Of a stretch of 64,000 nucleotides of DNA, positions 1 to 12,901 are shown in pieces (position 1 is the stretch's first letter; every line of letters starts with the position of its first letter). A program made the translations under genes and the position numbers. This DNA is from Sesamum alatum (Eukaryota; Streptophyta; Magnoliopsida; Lamiales; Pedaliaceae): contig JACGWO010000005.1 in the NCBI GenBank assembly GCA_034509735.1, forward strand, positions 14,559,264-14,623,263. The letters run 5' to 3'. The notes beneath the pieces were generated by a model, which saw nothing but the letters and a program-made list of their open reading frames with translations, was not told the origin of the DNA and did no database searches.

Positions 1-1790
1 TTCTCGGTACACACCCGATTTCTGTCGTTACGCCCAAAGCATACACAACATCAGGTCCAATGCACCAAACAACATACCCATGTTGCCTACGGCAAAGACG
101 TAGGGAATGTCAAACATCTGAGCTTCCTCATCAGCCAACCCTAAATGAGTTTTGGACAACTTAACCCTATATATAGGAATCCAATTCCTTTCATGGAGAA
201 TTGTGTGAACTACGTTCGAGTTTCAGTGTTTCCTAACATCTTAAATTCATTCCAAATGAATAAGACGTTACACACTTAAACACTAGGAACACAACTAAAC
301 TCCCACTAACCCTAAAAGCTCGTGACTGATCGAGTCATACCCCGCATGAACTCATCAAAACAAATATTCTAGTTACATAGAGTTTCAATCCTAGTTTGAG
401 TTCCATGTCAAATTACATGGCTCCAAGCCATTGATTCAATGCAATGTACAACATTGCTTCTCCTTATGTATTTTGGATTATCATCCAATTGACCGGACTG
501 ACCCAGAAACCTACACCTCATAGGTATCTGGGATATTCTTGTCATCCTTAGGAGAATTGGAATATAGTCAGTAGGAAAACTTGATTACAAATGATTTTCG
601 CAATATCATACTGAGGTGTCGCTCTACTTGATTCCTCAAGGAGCTACTCCTCACACCGGTTATCCTCTGAAATCCAATTTTCCTTAGGACAACACATAAA
701 CCTGTGCAAACCTAGTTTGCCTCCCACTAGTCCTTTGACGTATGCAAGACCATCTTACATACTCAAGTACTTTGTAGGATACAGGCTTGCCATGCCATAT
801 CCAATATGGTGTCTGGGCCACGATCTTTAGAAAGTGCCATATTTTACAACTTGGCCACTGTCTTATGAACACACCCAGATGGGCCAAGGTAGTTCAGTGA
901 AACACCGATCGAACAATGTCCAACAAGGTTTGATTCCTCCTTTATCAAAGACACCGTTCAATTGTGGCGTTCCAGGAAGAATTCCACTGAGTGAGAATTC
1001 CATTCCCATTTACATACATCAAGAGCTCCCACTAAATACACACCACTCGATCGAATCGAATGTTAATTTTGCAACCAGTTGATTCCCACTTCAAATCTAA
1101 TTCCCTGAGCCTTCCAAAGGCTCTTAGACTTGTGAACCCTCTACTGGTCTTGTGTATTCAGTGACCCACAGATGTTCGACTGGATCCAATCCAACAGACC
1201 ACTAGCAAGCATACTTTGTCTTACAAATAGCTTCTTGGCCATCTTCCTGCTCAGGAAGGACTTGCAAGCTAGCAGGCTCAAATTGTCTATTTGTAGACTC
1301 CTTGAACCTACTAACCTCCTTATCCTATCTAGAGGAATGTGACCTAGTTTTCCATGCCAAATCTGTGAGTTTATCTTGATTATCCAATTCATCATTTGTT
1401 TTGAGCATTCATAATCTAATTATGGGATAGTATTGGAACAATTATGCAAACAACCTAGCAGACAAAAATAATCATTTTTTGTCAAATAAAAGAAACTTTC
1501 AATCATCAAAAACATGTAATCCTTATTGTCCAACAATAGAAAAACATAACTTGATTATGCTAGGTTACGTAATTGTGACCTATCAACTCTATCCTAACAT
1601 GATCACTAATAGCTAAGCCTTACTAGTCCTATAGCTTCTATGGCAATAAGCCAGCCATTGCCTAGCTTCAGAACCATGTCCGTCTTAGCCTTCTACTCCT
1701 TTCCATCACCTGCAAACCATTTGCAGATATGAGCTCTACAGCTGGTATCCAATACCTAAGAGTAGAATAATAATCATGTTAAAGCTCAAA
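1..1790 (-). pseudogene. Ty1/copia pol relic of element L (protease, integrase, truncated RT)
   Basis: This is decayed pol of a copia element read on the minus strand and continuing past the left window edge. Going downstream on the minus strand I see a protease remnant (WIPA-type corruption of the W-x-x-D-T motif, near 1750), a GAG-pre-integrase segment at 1141-1395 (HGKLGHIPLDRIRRLV then K-x-C-x-SFLSRKM), an integrase core remnant around 890-1000 (TPQLNGV, matching the segment before the catalytic Glu in copy B), and an RT remnant at 1-420. The central RT with motif A is missing, and the YVDD codons near 261-287 are corrupted. Stops and frameshifts are frequent, so no function is possible. 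The relationship is established by side-by-side reading with the better preserved pol at 18636-21343. Confidence 0.85.
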
Positions 1791-1799
1791 TCAAATGTA

Positions 1800-2657
1800 C
1801 CTTGGTTGGAGAGGAGTTTAGGACACTTCCTCTTCCAATGCTCCTTTTACGGTAATATATGCAAACATCTTTTGCAATCCTTGACTGCCGAACCACACCA
1901 CCTTCCTCTTTCCATTTCCCATGCCCAGCATGGCAACAGGAGCGCTCTAAGCGCTTGCAGCGGCTGATTCTGTCTTACCCTTCTTCCTCCTCCAGCGTCC
2001 GGCCCCTTTGCTTTTCGCTCTTGAGGTCGAAGCCTCCCCCACCAATACCGACGGCGCAAATTTTTCAATCGTTGCCTCGTATTGGACCAACATGTTCATC
2101 AACTCGTGAAGGTCTTTTTCAAGCCCATTCATGTTATAGTTAACGATAAACGAGTCAAATGAGGGGGGAAGAGACTGAAGGATCACGCTGATGTACGTCT
2201 CTTTACCAAGATCAGCTCGAAGGTCTTTGAGCTGCTCCACCAGGGATAGCATCATCACTCCATGCAGGTGTACAGAAAACCCTTCTATCATCCTAGCTCT
2301 AAAAAATGCCTTTGTCGCAGCATATCTAATATGCCAGTCCGGTACTGCATAAACGTCTTTCATGTGGAGCATTATCGAGCTGACATCATCCAGCCGATCA
2401 TACTGTTTCTGGATCTCATTAGTCATGGATGCCAGTATGATGCTGCGGACCTTGCGGTTGTCCTCCTGCCATTCATTGAACGTCAAACACTCTTCTGACG
2501 AGGACCTCTCCGGCAAGATCCGAGGAAGAGGCTTATCCAGAACGTAAGCCTGGTTTTCGAAATCGAGGACAATCCTCAGATTTCACAGCCAATCGTTATA
2601 GTTTGTTCCGTCAAATTTGTTAGTCTCAAGAATTACAGCGAGTGGATTCTTAGACAT
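1800..2657 (-). pseudogene. Ty1/copia gag relic of element L
   Basis: This is the gag (UBN2/Retrotran_gag_2 type capsid) of element L. The start codon at 2657 opens with MSKNPLAVILETNKFDGTNY, the same N terminus as the gags starting at 17780 and 54102. An in-frame TGA about 25 codons in (an Arg codon in copy E) splits the frame. The remainder, 2516-1947, keeps the conserved core, including VRSIILASM, the YAVPDWHIRYAATKAFF region and NYNMNGLEKDLHELMNMLVQYEAT, followed by a Lys/Arg-rich segment. The zinc knuckle region near 1800-1870 is present only as corrupted sequence and lacks the CCHC spacing. It would have packaged element RNA in virus-like particles. It is non-functional now. Confidence 0.9.
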
Positions 2658-4182
2658 CTACATTCAAAATGTAAAACAGAAATTTAGTAGATTATTATAA
2701 TATTGAATTCAAGTTAAGACTTGGTCTTTAGTCATTAACCCCTCCCACTATTTCTTCAAAAAGCCCACCACTCTCAAGTGGGGTTTTCGGGAAACCATTT
2801 CGTAGTGGGCTTGGAGTCCACAAACGCAATTCTCCATGCTCCGCTTTTACGATTCACATGGGAAAGGCTTTGTGGAAGGTATCCAATACCATTCTCATCC
2901 AATGAGATCCCCAAGACATCTTGCCTCGCTTCTTCACATGATCCCGAGGACTCCAAGCGAATCATGTTACTCCGCGTTAGGCCCGACCCATCAACCGAAT
3001 CATATCTCAACTGTCGCCTCCCATGACTCGTGAGAAAAGGAAACAAGAGCATATTCCTTTGTTCATAACAATAGCATAGCTTGTTTCGATTCCAAACGTG
3101 CCACGACTCGTGAGACCACGAATGGTTGAAAGTAGCTTCCTTACTACATTGTTATGGATGGAAGGCTTGGAATAATCAAACCATTTGATTTAATTCCATT
3201 TTGGGCCTAATATTTACTTGGACCATCCAAGTGAGAGTCATAGTTTATTAAGACCGAGACATCATCATTATTAGTATTTTGCATGCTCAATTTTAAATAT
3301 TTAATGTAAATCGATGCATTCCAAACACACCATACATCAAAGCATTAAAATTATAAGCACATCCAAAACAAGCCTAGCACGCCCCTGTTAGGATGATCAC
3401 AAGCCCGTTCCTAAGTGATTCACTGAGCCCGCAGTGGATCTATGGTAAATCTAGGGTAAGCCTACACTATTACAATTTTTACATCCCATTATCATTCTAA
3501 TGGGGCCTTGTAAATCCTTCTTTGTTTCTTCTTGGACCTTCCGTCGTGTGCTCCGACCAATGGACCTCTTTTGGGCCTTCATCTCCTTGGAAGCTTACAT
3601 TTATTAAAATAAATCCTCACAACCTAATCTACTCTCATTACAACTTAAAATAAACCCCAATCATAAGTCGGGGGGAGTACATTAATAGAGAGGAAGAAAG
3701 CCTTATTATTCCAAGGCTAAAAAACGAAAGAAGGAATAAAAAATAAAGAGGCACGCACGCCTCACCCAACAATAAATTAAACCATACATAGGCCAAAAAG
3801 GGCTAGTGATCATCCTTATTGTTTATCAAATAAACAACAACAAAACACATTTATATCTAATATAAACATGTCAAGCATATAAATACATCCCATGCATTTA
3901 TAAATAGATATCCAATATCTAAAACAATAAACATAATAAAATGCAGAAAATAACATATTAATAATGCAATTAAAAATATGGATATCAACTATACATCCAA
4001 TGTACAAAATTTTTTTTTTTGTTTGGAAACCATTTCTAAAATAATCTAAGGCATAAAAAATAATTTTAGAAAAATAAAATTTAACTAAAATTGAAATATG
4101 CCAAAATTAATAATTTCAGAAAACTAGCAGAAATCTAGAAAATCCAATTTTCCGGAAAAATGGCAAAAAAGGGCACAAAATA

Positions 4183-4310
4183 GTGCTGCCGGTCGGCCGT
4201 CCCAGACGGCCGTGTGCGCGCACAGACGCCCCTGCCTGCGGCGTGCGCACGCTCAGCAGCGTGCGCGGCCGCCCGCGCGCAGGCGCCCTGCCGGGCGGCC
4301 GGCATCGTTA
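4183..4310. other. GC-rich hypervariable leader tract of element L
   Basis: About 130 bp of very high GC and CpG content (runs such as GTGCGCGCAC and GCGCGCAGGCGCC) lie in otherwise AT-rich DNA. The tract sits at the same place in the leader as tracts at 16261-16350, 52650-52700 and 57425-57540, but the sequence is different in each copy. No coding signal is evident. Confidence 0.8.
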
Positions 4311-4568
4311 TTCACTTTTTTTCTTTTTTTTTTTTTTTTTTTTTAAATTTCTGCTATAAAACTGAAACATAAACATGAATTTACAAAAAATCCAATTTCT
4401 CAAAAAAGCATGGATATCCTTAATTTTAAAAGAAAAATTAACACATATTTTCTACACATATCATCATGCATTAAAGCCATAAACATGCTTTCCAAAAGCA
4501 ATTTAAACATGTTCTACATGCTTAACACATAATAACATGTAAATCCTATAGCCACAACACCGAACCGG

Positions 4569-4580
4569 GCTCTGATACCA
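4569..4580 (-). promoter_or_regulatory. Primer binding site of element L
   Basis: On the minus strand TGGTATCAGAGC lies one base inside the LTR terminus. This is the standard plant copia primer site complementary to the 3' end of initiator methionine tRNA. Confidence 0.9.
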
Positions 4581-4581
4581 C

Positions 4582-6772
4582 TGAAAGAATCGGGTACGGC
4601 CCGGGAACGCACCGGAAGTGTAAAAATATTAATTAAAGCATAATATAAAACGGGTTCAAAGGGGTGTTCCCTTTCAAGTTCCCGGGCGTTTGGTGTTTGT
4701 CATAGCATAAATAAAGAAGGAGAAGATGCTAGACATGTGGCTCAAGGAAGAAAACAAAAAGATACATGAAAATGTAAAGAAAACCTACCTTTTTGTTTAC
4801 TACACGTATAACCGGTACGTGCATTGTTTCCTTTTCGTTTGTCCTTCCATTCACTTGAGAATTCAACATAGAACTCCTCTAATTTTTCCACACCATACTA
4901 TAGAATAGATCTCTAATCTATTGCTAGAAAGAAATAGAGAAAAGAAGAAGAAACACTTCCAAAACAACACTATTGTTTAGTGCGTCTTGGAATGTTTTTA
5001 GTTCAATCCTTTCCAAAAGGTATGAACACAAAAAGGAGAGTTCTTCAGAGAATTTTGGATAGTATTTTGATGGAAAAATTCGTGCAAGCCCAAGCCATTC
5101 AAGTTATGTGAATGGTTTTGTGTATGTAGAGTTGTTGAATTCAAAATTCAACTTCTATGGTTAACTTCTAAAGCAACCTACATATACTCACCACTCTCTA
5201 CATAAACATGCAACATTATAGCAAATAAAACCACCCACCAAACCATATAAAGGCTGGTCACATGTGGAAGATTTTAATTCTTCCTTCACTTGCTATAAAT
5301 TGAATTTTTCCATGGACTAGGACTACTAGTTTTGGACTTTTATTTCATGTAATTAAATTAAGTAAAAAAAAGTCAATTGGGCATTAATTAATCCAATTGA
5401 AGCCCATAAGTTTATTTAATCCAATTAAATAAAGATAAGTCCGAACTCTAATTAATTGATCCAATCAATTAATTAATTCAAACCCAATAAATTAAACCAA
5501 TTAATTTAAATGTTCTAAGTCCAAAAATTAACTAATTCAATTAGCTAATTCTTGGACCATCCATCAAATGGATTTCCCAATTAATGATCCAATCATTTAT
5601 TTTTCTCCTTGAATTAATTTAATCCAATTAAATTAATTCGCTTCTTCTAGAATTAATTCCAAATTAATTCTACTAATTCCATAGACATTTGTGTGTGACT
5701 CTTTAGGTTCACCCTCAGCTAGACTTGGGCTTGTGTCCAACACAATTGGTCAATTAAATCTAATTTAATTAACTATTTTCCAATTAACCATTAATCGAAA
5801 AACGCCCGTCACCATGGGTGGCCGTCTAGCAACGGTCCATGGCACTAGAGAATAGGTGAATGTTGGCGTGAACGTTTAGGCTCCCGAGTTCCATACGAGT
5901 ACGGTCCTTCCATCATCCGTCTCCCGGTCTAAGTCTAGGGCATGGAATTGGGCGTCGGTTCCCATCCTGGACTAGATAACTATGCTCAATAACTCGAGAC
6001 AGGTTTTCTCTATTGATCAACGTAGGAAACTATTTCCTACTCGACCAATCACTGTGGCCACATATTTAAAGAGCTTAAACCGTCTCAGAGCGCATAGGAG
6101 ACTCGACTGTCATATACTGACAAATGACGGATCCTATCTTGGAATCCACCGTCCTCAATACATATTCCGACTGCACTGGATAAAGCTTATGATGAACGTA
6201 TCCCAGATACAGACATCTCTTGCTAGACCCTAGATACAACCTTCATATGTATGTGACTGCCATGGATTCCTCAAGTCCGAGGACTAATCTCGTACTATCA
6301 AAGCCGGGAATTCCAGTCATACCGACCAAGCCTCCAAGGCTTCCATATGACGATTCCCGCGAGTCAGTTCAGTCAGCTGACTTCCTTGTCAACTAACCCA
6401 CTAATATTGCATAGACATCCAACGTCTATCGTCGATGAAACACGGCACTCATCCAATGAATGCAATCCTTAGTGCAAGTCTCTATAGGACCCTCGATTCC
6501 CTGTCTCGAGGTCCTCGACTTGGAACATTTCAGACTAACCCTCAGAAGTTGGTTTCATAGCTGTCATCCAATGTGCAGCCCAACTATATGGGTTATCCAA
6601 TTGGTCTGTGGGCATTTGTTGTGACGTTAAAACAGCGTTTAACGTAATCAGTAAGCACAACAAACACATAGTGACATGGATGAATACTTACTATATTCAT
6701 CAAGTCAATAAAGATGCTAAATAGTACCCAAAACCGCCAATCCAATTGGCTTTCTGGTCACCTATTCTAACA
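4582..6772 (-). repeat. 5' LTR of element L (copia, minus strand)
   Basis: An LTR of 2191 bp, beginning TGTTAGAATAGG (minus strand, from 6772) and ending in ...TTTCA at 4582, immediately followed by the tRNA-iMet primer site. It contains the family's conserved block (CCATGG-centred, about 5805-5860), a CTGTCA/TGACAG-type hairpin (about 6110-6127) and the near-3' hairpin (about 4655-4677, one mismatch). Its outer end abuts copia pol sequence of the opposite strand at 6773, showing that L was inserted into element A. The A sequence on the other side lies outside the window, so the target duplication cannot be checked. Confidence 0.9.
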
Positions 6773-8610
6773 ATTATTTTTATGATCCTTCTGAGCAAAA
6801 ACGTTTTTGTCTCGAGAAACGCAATATTCTTGAAAAAGGGTTTTCCAGCTGATACCCGTCGTGAGGAAATACTCCTTGAGGAATCAAGTGAGGCAATACC
6901 TCAAACGAATGCAGCGACATCATCTGCACCTGTAGTTCCCACTGATGATATTCTTGTCCTCCGAAGTTCGACTAAAGTCTCCCATCAACCTGCTAGGTAT
7001 GGGTTTCTGGGTCTGACTGGTCAGTTGGACAATGATCCAAAGACCTCGGAGAAGCGATATCGGACATCGATTCGAGAAAATAGGTTGAGGCCATGAAATC
7101 CGAAACGGACTCTATGAGTTCAAATAAGGTTTGGACCTTACTAGATCCACCCAAAGGTGTCAAGCTCGTTGGGTGTAAATGGGTCTATAAACGTAAGCTT
7201 GTAGCTGACGGGGAGGTGACTACCTTCAAGGCCACGCTTGTGGCAAAAGGTTCCTGGGGTCGATTTTGAGGAAACCTATTCATCCGTAGCCATGGCCAAG
7301 TCCATTCGGATTATGCTTGCCATAGCTGCATGGTATGACTATGAAATATGGCAGATGGACGTGAAAACGACCTTCCTTAATGGATTTGTTGAGGAAGAGA
7401 TCTACATGGAACAGCCAGATGGTTTCACATCTGTTGGAGAAGAGCAGAAGGTCTGCCATCTCCAAAGGTCCATCTATGGTTCTCAAACAAGCTTCATGAA
7501 GTTGGAATATCCTTTTTGATGAAGTCATACGGGGTTATGATTTCATCAAGAACGAGTTTGACCCATGTGTATACAAGAAGGTCAGTGGGAGCTCGGTTAC
7601 GTTCCTTGTGCTTTATGTAGACGACATCTTACTCATTGGGAATGATGTAAAGATGTTAGGTGACACTAAATCATGGTTGTCCACACAGTTCTCCATGAAG
7701 GATTTGGGTGATGCTTCCTACATCTTAGGCATCAAGATTATCCGGGATAGATCTAAAAGGATGTTAGGAATGACCCTAACCTCGTATGTTGAGAATGTCT
7801 TGAAGAGATTCAAGATGAAAAACTCCAAACGAGGATTCCTTCCTATGAGGCATGGGGTTAAACTGTCCAAGAAGCAGTCTCCTAAGACTGATGAGGAAGT
7901 TAGAAGGATGTTGGACATCCCTTATGCTTCAGCCGTAGGCAACATACAGTATGTTGTGCAGTGCACAAGGCCCGATGTCGCTTGGCTTTGAGCGTAACGA
8001 GCAGATATCAGTCTTGTGCTGGTTAGGCTCACTGGACAGCAGTCAAGACCATTCTTAAGTACCTGAGAAGGACTAAAGATATGTTCTTGGTTTACGGTGG
8101 TGGAGAGTTGATTCTAGAAGGCTAAAACGACGCTAGCTGTCTGATGAGGACGATGCCAAGTCTCAATCTAGATTGGTATTCAGGCTGAATGGTGGTGTGG
8201 TGGCTTGGAAAAGTTCCAAGCAGGATACCACAGCTGATTCCACCACGGAAGTTGAGCACATAGCGGCTTCGGGAGCAGCTAAGAAGGAAGTTTGGATGAA
8301 AAACTACATCCAAGAGTTGGGTGTAGTGCCTAGCATTGCCGAGCCAGCAGTTATCTTCTATGATAACAACGGGGCTATAGCGCAAGCGAAGGAACCGAGA
8401 TCTCATCACCGGTCCAAACACATTCTTAGACGCTACCATCTGCTTAGAGAGATGGTGGGAAGAGGTGACGATCGGATGGACTGAGTCACATCGGCAGAAA
8501 ATACGACAGATCCGCTGACCAAGCCAGTGTAGCAGGTTGCTCATACTCAGCATCTTGGGAAGATAGGTTTGAGGGTCATGAGTGATTGGCTTTAGGGTCA
8601 AGTGGGAGAT
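6773..8610 (+). pseudogene. Ty1/copia pol relic of element A (RT and RNase H)
   Basis: This is the 3' half of pol of element A, cut on its left by element L. It opens in the integrase/RT linker (VFVSRNAIFLKKGFPADTRR) and runs through RT and RNase H. This is the only copy in the window that keeps the central RT: motif A region WQMDVKTTFLNGFVEEE near 7350-7400, and LYVDDILLIGND (YVDD) near 7611-7650. RNase H follows (STTEVEHIAASGAAKKEVW and YDNNGAIAQAKEPRSHHRSKHI, 8236-8440). At least four frame breaks separate the open segments 6746-7096, 7238-7519, 7608-7991 and 8173-8484, so it is dead. A purine-rich tract (AAGTGGGAGAT) immediately precedes the 3' LTR. Confidence 0.9.
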
Positions 8611-10796
8611 TGTTAGAATAGGTGACCGGAAAGCCAATTACATTGGCCTTGATGTAATCTATTTCTGACACTATCATTGTAACTGTAATATTATTATATG
8701 AATAAAGTGAGTATTTATGTTTAGGAATTCTATTTGTTGTGCTCGCTATTTATGTTTATTCTATTAACATCACAAAACGCCCACAGGCCAAACGTACAAC
8801 CCATGAAACAAACTTCTAATGGTTAGGTCTAAAATGTTCCAAGTCGAGGACGTCAAGACAAGGCATCGAGGGTCCTATAGAGACTTGCACTAAGGATTGC
8901 ATTCATTGGATGTGCCGTGTTTCATCGATGACAGACTTTGGACGTCTATGCAATATTAGTAGGTTTGTTGACAAGGGTGTCAGCTGACTGAACTGACTTG
9001 CGGTAATCGTCATATGGAAGCCTTGGAGGCTTGGTCTGTATGACTGGAAAATTCCGGTTCCGATAGTACGAGATTAGTCCATGGAGTTGAAGAATCATAG
9101 CAGTTACATGCATATGATGGCTGTAACTAGCATCTGGCAAGAGATGGACGTATTTGAGATACGTTTATCATAAGCCTTATACAGTGCAGTCGGAATATGT
9201 ATTGAGGATGGTGGATTTCAAGATAGGATCCGTCACCTGTCAGTATATGACAGTCGAGTCTCCGATGCGCTTTGAGACAGTTTAAACTCTTATAAGTCTG
9301 TGGCCACAGCGATTGGTCGAGTAGGGAATGATTTTCTATGTCGATCGATAGAGTAAATGTGTCTCGAGTTATTGAGCATAGTTGTCTAGTCCAGGATGGG
9401 AACCGACGCCCAAGTCCATGCCCTAGACTTAGACCGAGAGACGGAAGATGGAAGGACTGTACCCGTATGGAACTCGGGAGCCTAAATATTCACTCCAACA
9501 TTCACCTAGTCTCCAGTGCCATGGACCGTTGCTAGACAGCCACCCATGGTGACAGACGTTTTTCCGATTAATGGTTAATCGGAAAGTAGTTAATTAAATT
9601 GGATTTAATTGACAGTTTTTGTTGGACACAAGCCAAAGTCTAGCTGAGGGTGAACCTAATGAGTCACACACAAATCACTTTGGATTTGGCGGAATTAATT
9701 TGGAATTAATTCTAGAAGGGACGAATAAATTTAATTGGATTGATTTATTCAAGAGAGAAATAAATGATTGGATCATTTATTGAGAAATCCATTTGATGAA
9801 TAGTCCAAAAATTAATTAATTTTTTGGACTTAGAACCTTTAAATTAATTGGATTAATTTATCGGGTTTTGGCTAGAATAGTTTATTAGATCAATTATTCT
9901 TAATTTGGACTTATGTTTATCTAAATTGATTAAATAAATAATTGGACTTCAATTGGATTAGAATTAATTAGATTAATTAATGCTCAATGAATACTTGTTT
10001 GGACTTTATTTAATGTGACTAAATACAAGTCCAAGAAACATAAAGATCCAAGTTCATTTTTCATGCAAGTTGAAGCTAGTTAAGAGTTTCAACTCCTCCG
10101 CATGTGTACATGATATGCACGAAAATTATCTGATTTGTGGGTGGTTTTCTCTTGCTGTCATGTGTAGTGGATGTGCTAGAAGTGTGTGTATGTGGAAGTT
10201 GCCTTGGAGGTTACTTGTGTAGGTGATTTTTTGAACTCTACATTCTACATACACAAAACTATTTTGCTAGACATTATTCACTTAACTTACTTCATTTTTG
10301 TTGGAGCTTTTAGGCCACAAACTCTCTGAAAATTCTCTCTTTCAGTGTTCATACTTCTTAGAGAAGATTGAACAAAACATTCCAAAGGTACACTAATTGA
10401 TAGTACTTTCTTCTGAATTGTTTCTTCTTCTTTGTTTCTATTTTCTATCTAGCAATAGAGTAGAAATAAATCCCAAAGTGTGGTGTGGAACGCATTAGAG
10501 GAGTTCTATGTTGAGCTCTCAAGTGGACGAACGAAGAAGGAAAAGAAAGGAACAACGTACGAACCCACTCTACATAAACGAACAAAAGTTGGTTTCCTTT
10601 TACATTTTATGTACGTTTGCTCTTCTCCTTTTAAGCCACATGTCCAGCATGTTTTCTTTTGTTATTTATGCTTTGACAAATACCGAATGCCCGTGAACTT
10701 CAAAGGGAACACCCCTTTGAATCCGATTTAATTTATGCCTTAAATATACTACTTTTAAGCTTTCGTTGCATTGTCGGGCCGTACCCGATTCTTTCA
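8611..10796 (+). repeat. 3' LTR of element A (copia, plus strand)
   Basis: A 2186-bp LTR beginning TGTTAGAATAGGTGACC after the polypurine tract and ending ...GATTCTTTCA. It carries a CTGTCA-GTATA-TGACAG hairpin (9237-9253), the conserved CCATGG block (about 9497-9560) and a 9-bp near-3' hairpin TTCAAAGGG/CCCTTTGAA (10699-10721). It lies in inverted orientation to the LTR at 4582-6772. It is flanked on the right by CTTAG, whose partner is outside the window. Confidence 0.9.
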
Positions 10797-11614
10797 CTTA
10801 GAACATTTTGAGTTGATTCTATACTCTCAACCACATGTATCAAGGATTTATGTGTTAATGTTTATGTTCACAATTCCAATGACTTGGCAATTTTAAAACA
10901 TCTTAAGGCAATGTCGGTGAATAAGTCTAGAGAATCATTTGTAGACAAATAAAAATGTATCCCTAATTGAGAAGTGACAACTGTAATATATTATATTAAT
11001 TATATAAATTATATTTTTTATTTATATTTTGGAATTTGTCAAATTTAATCCAAATATAAGTATTCACTTAATAGATATTCTAATATATATTTCATCATCT
11101 GATAAACTAGCATCAATCATCAAGTTGAGGTGTTTAGGCCAATCAAATCGTGCTTTGTTGCAAAAGTAATCAAGCCAATCATGTTATGCCACGTGGATTT
11201 GTGTGCCAATTAAAGGACAAATATTGGAACTTATTTTTCTAAAACTTACAAATATTAAATAGACAATGTCAAATGAGCCAATCATATTGTGAAAAATATT
11301 TGATGTATTTTATTTACAGGAAGGTAATACTAAAGCTATTCGGTTAGACTATAACTCATCCTCTTCAAAAACCTATGTAAAGGGGTTTCTAGAGTTCATT
11401 TAAGACACAACAAAGATTAAAGATGACATATTAAAGTTAGAGAAGTCTCAAGGAACTTTTTTCACAAAGTTCATCAAATTCAACAGTATTTAAATCATTC
11501 AAGGCGAGAAGCAATTCGTTCCTCACAGGCGTGTAGCAAATTATGCGTTCAATTCGAGATTATGGTGTTCAACCCTCGAATTAATATTATAAATATTCAA
11601 GTTCAATATTAAAT

Positions 11615-11673
11615 GAGATTTAACTAATGATTCTATCTCCATGAAAGGAGATTTAACTAATGATTCTATCTCC
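11615..11673. repeat. 33-bp tandem duplication
   Basis: The segment beginning GAGATTTAACTAATGATTCT is repeated with a period of 33 bp (starts at 11615 and 11648). Confidence 0.9.
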
Positions 11674-12384
11674 AAGTCCTCAAATCCATATTCAAGTTTA
11701 TAGTGTTTGGGATTACGTCGTGGAGCTCTTGGACTAACTACAAAAAGTCAATTTAAGTCCGGAGGAGATCCAAGTGGATATTTCACCTTCAAATTGTCAA
11801 GTTTTAAATTTCTCATTGTTGAAAAGAAATAAAATGATTCTCAAATTCATATATTTTTTATGTCACAATTTTCTTGTGTTTTGCTTTTTAAACACGTAAG
11901 AAATTGTGTTTACTCGTCCATCATATTATCTCCAGAATAGGACTAGGGTATGGAGAATAGTTGAAACCTAGATAACCTAATAACTATCCATATGATCCTT
12001 TTCCTTGACTTGACAATGTTGCAAGAAACCCAACATCTATCAATCGAGTTATTAAGGAATAAATCGTAGTATAACAGTTTAAGCACAAGGTCACAATGGT
12101 GCCTTAAGTAAAAAAACCTAACCATTTACTATTGTAACAAGAAAATCTCAATTTAATGTTGTTATTCCATTAAAGAATTTCTTGCATATTCATTCGATAT
12201 ACTTGTTTCCTAACAAGAATCATGCACTAGTATCAAAACATAAATACCTATGGAACGAGACATTCTCTCTATGAGCATGCATCATATGGGTAAGTGCAAC
12301 AGGATAATTGATGTTTCATCTGAATGATTCATAACATTTTAAAAACTTTCCACTATCTACCCATTCTGTTCCTTTTATTTTTGC

Positions 12385-12437
<53 letters not shown>

Positions 12438-12449
12438 TGTGTGTGTGTA
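12385..12449. repeat. (AT)n(GT)n microsatellite
   Basis: A compound dinucleotide array: about 11 AT units followed by a long GT run, interrupted once by CTT. Confidence 0.95.
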
Positions 12450-12901
12450 TAACATAGACAAATACACAAACCAACTATGTGTTTGTATGTATATAATATA
12501 TATAATATGTATTTGTATGTCTAATTTTTAAAAAATGAGGAGTGGTTTGTTTAATTTCACTATATTTCAAAAAGTGTCAGTGTAATTATCCCCCTTTTAT
12601 AGTGAATATTGATATCGCTTTGGTCCTGGCTCTAAAACCCTATCCATTTCCAACATCTCCCAGAGCTTCTAATTCTAAAGATTTTTTTTATTTAATGATG
12701 AATGTAATCAATTTAAAATTTTAAGGCCTTCTTTAATTTCTGGATTGGATTCAATTTTCAACCTAATTTATGTATATCACTTGCTTACTTCAAACCTTGA
12801 AGGCCTCACAGGATATCTTGAGGCCCGGTGCCTGGATTTTCTCTGAGAATATTTGGTTATGGCTTCGTTGGTGTCAAGTAATTCATACACTGAGTTGTTC
12901 G

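Larger units (their letters stand above)
2658..4581 (-). other. 5' leader of element L (PBS to gag)
   Basis: This is a long untranslated leader with no coding sequence that I can support. From the LTR inward on the minus strand it contains the primer binding site (4569-4580), a poly-T run on the plus strand (about 4316-4344), a very GC-rich tract (4183-4310), one arm of a conserved long-range stem (3800-3815) and its partner (3391-3406), and two near-palindromes (3102-3112 and 3022-3032, the second with one change). The same order occurs in the leaders of copies B, E and G, so this is an ordered cis region and not random spacer. A leader of about 1.9 kb is long for copia elements. Confidence 0.8.
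10797..12901. other. AT-rich interval with copia debris and simple repeats; no gene seen
   Basis: The first 50 bases (10797-10846) resemble the copia integrase segment at 26849-26897 (both contain TTTTGAGTTGATTC and AACCACATGTATCA), so element A probably landed in an older copia relic. The rest is AT-rich with no coding frame that I can support. It contains a 33-bp direct repeat (11615-11673) and an AT/GT microsatellite (12385-12449). The end of the interval should be the decayed 5' LTR of relic D, but I cannot define its borders. Confidence 0.5.
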
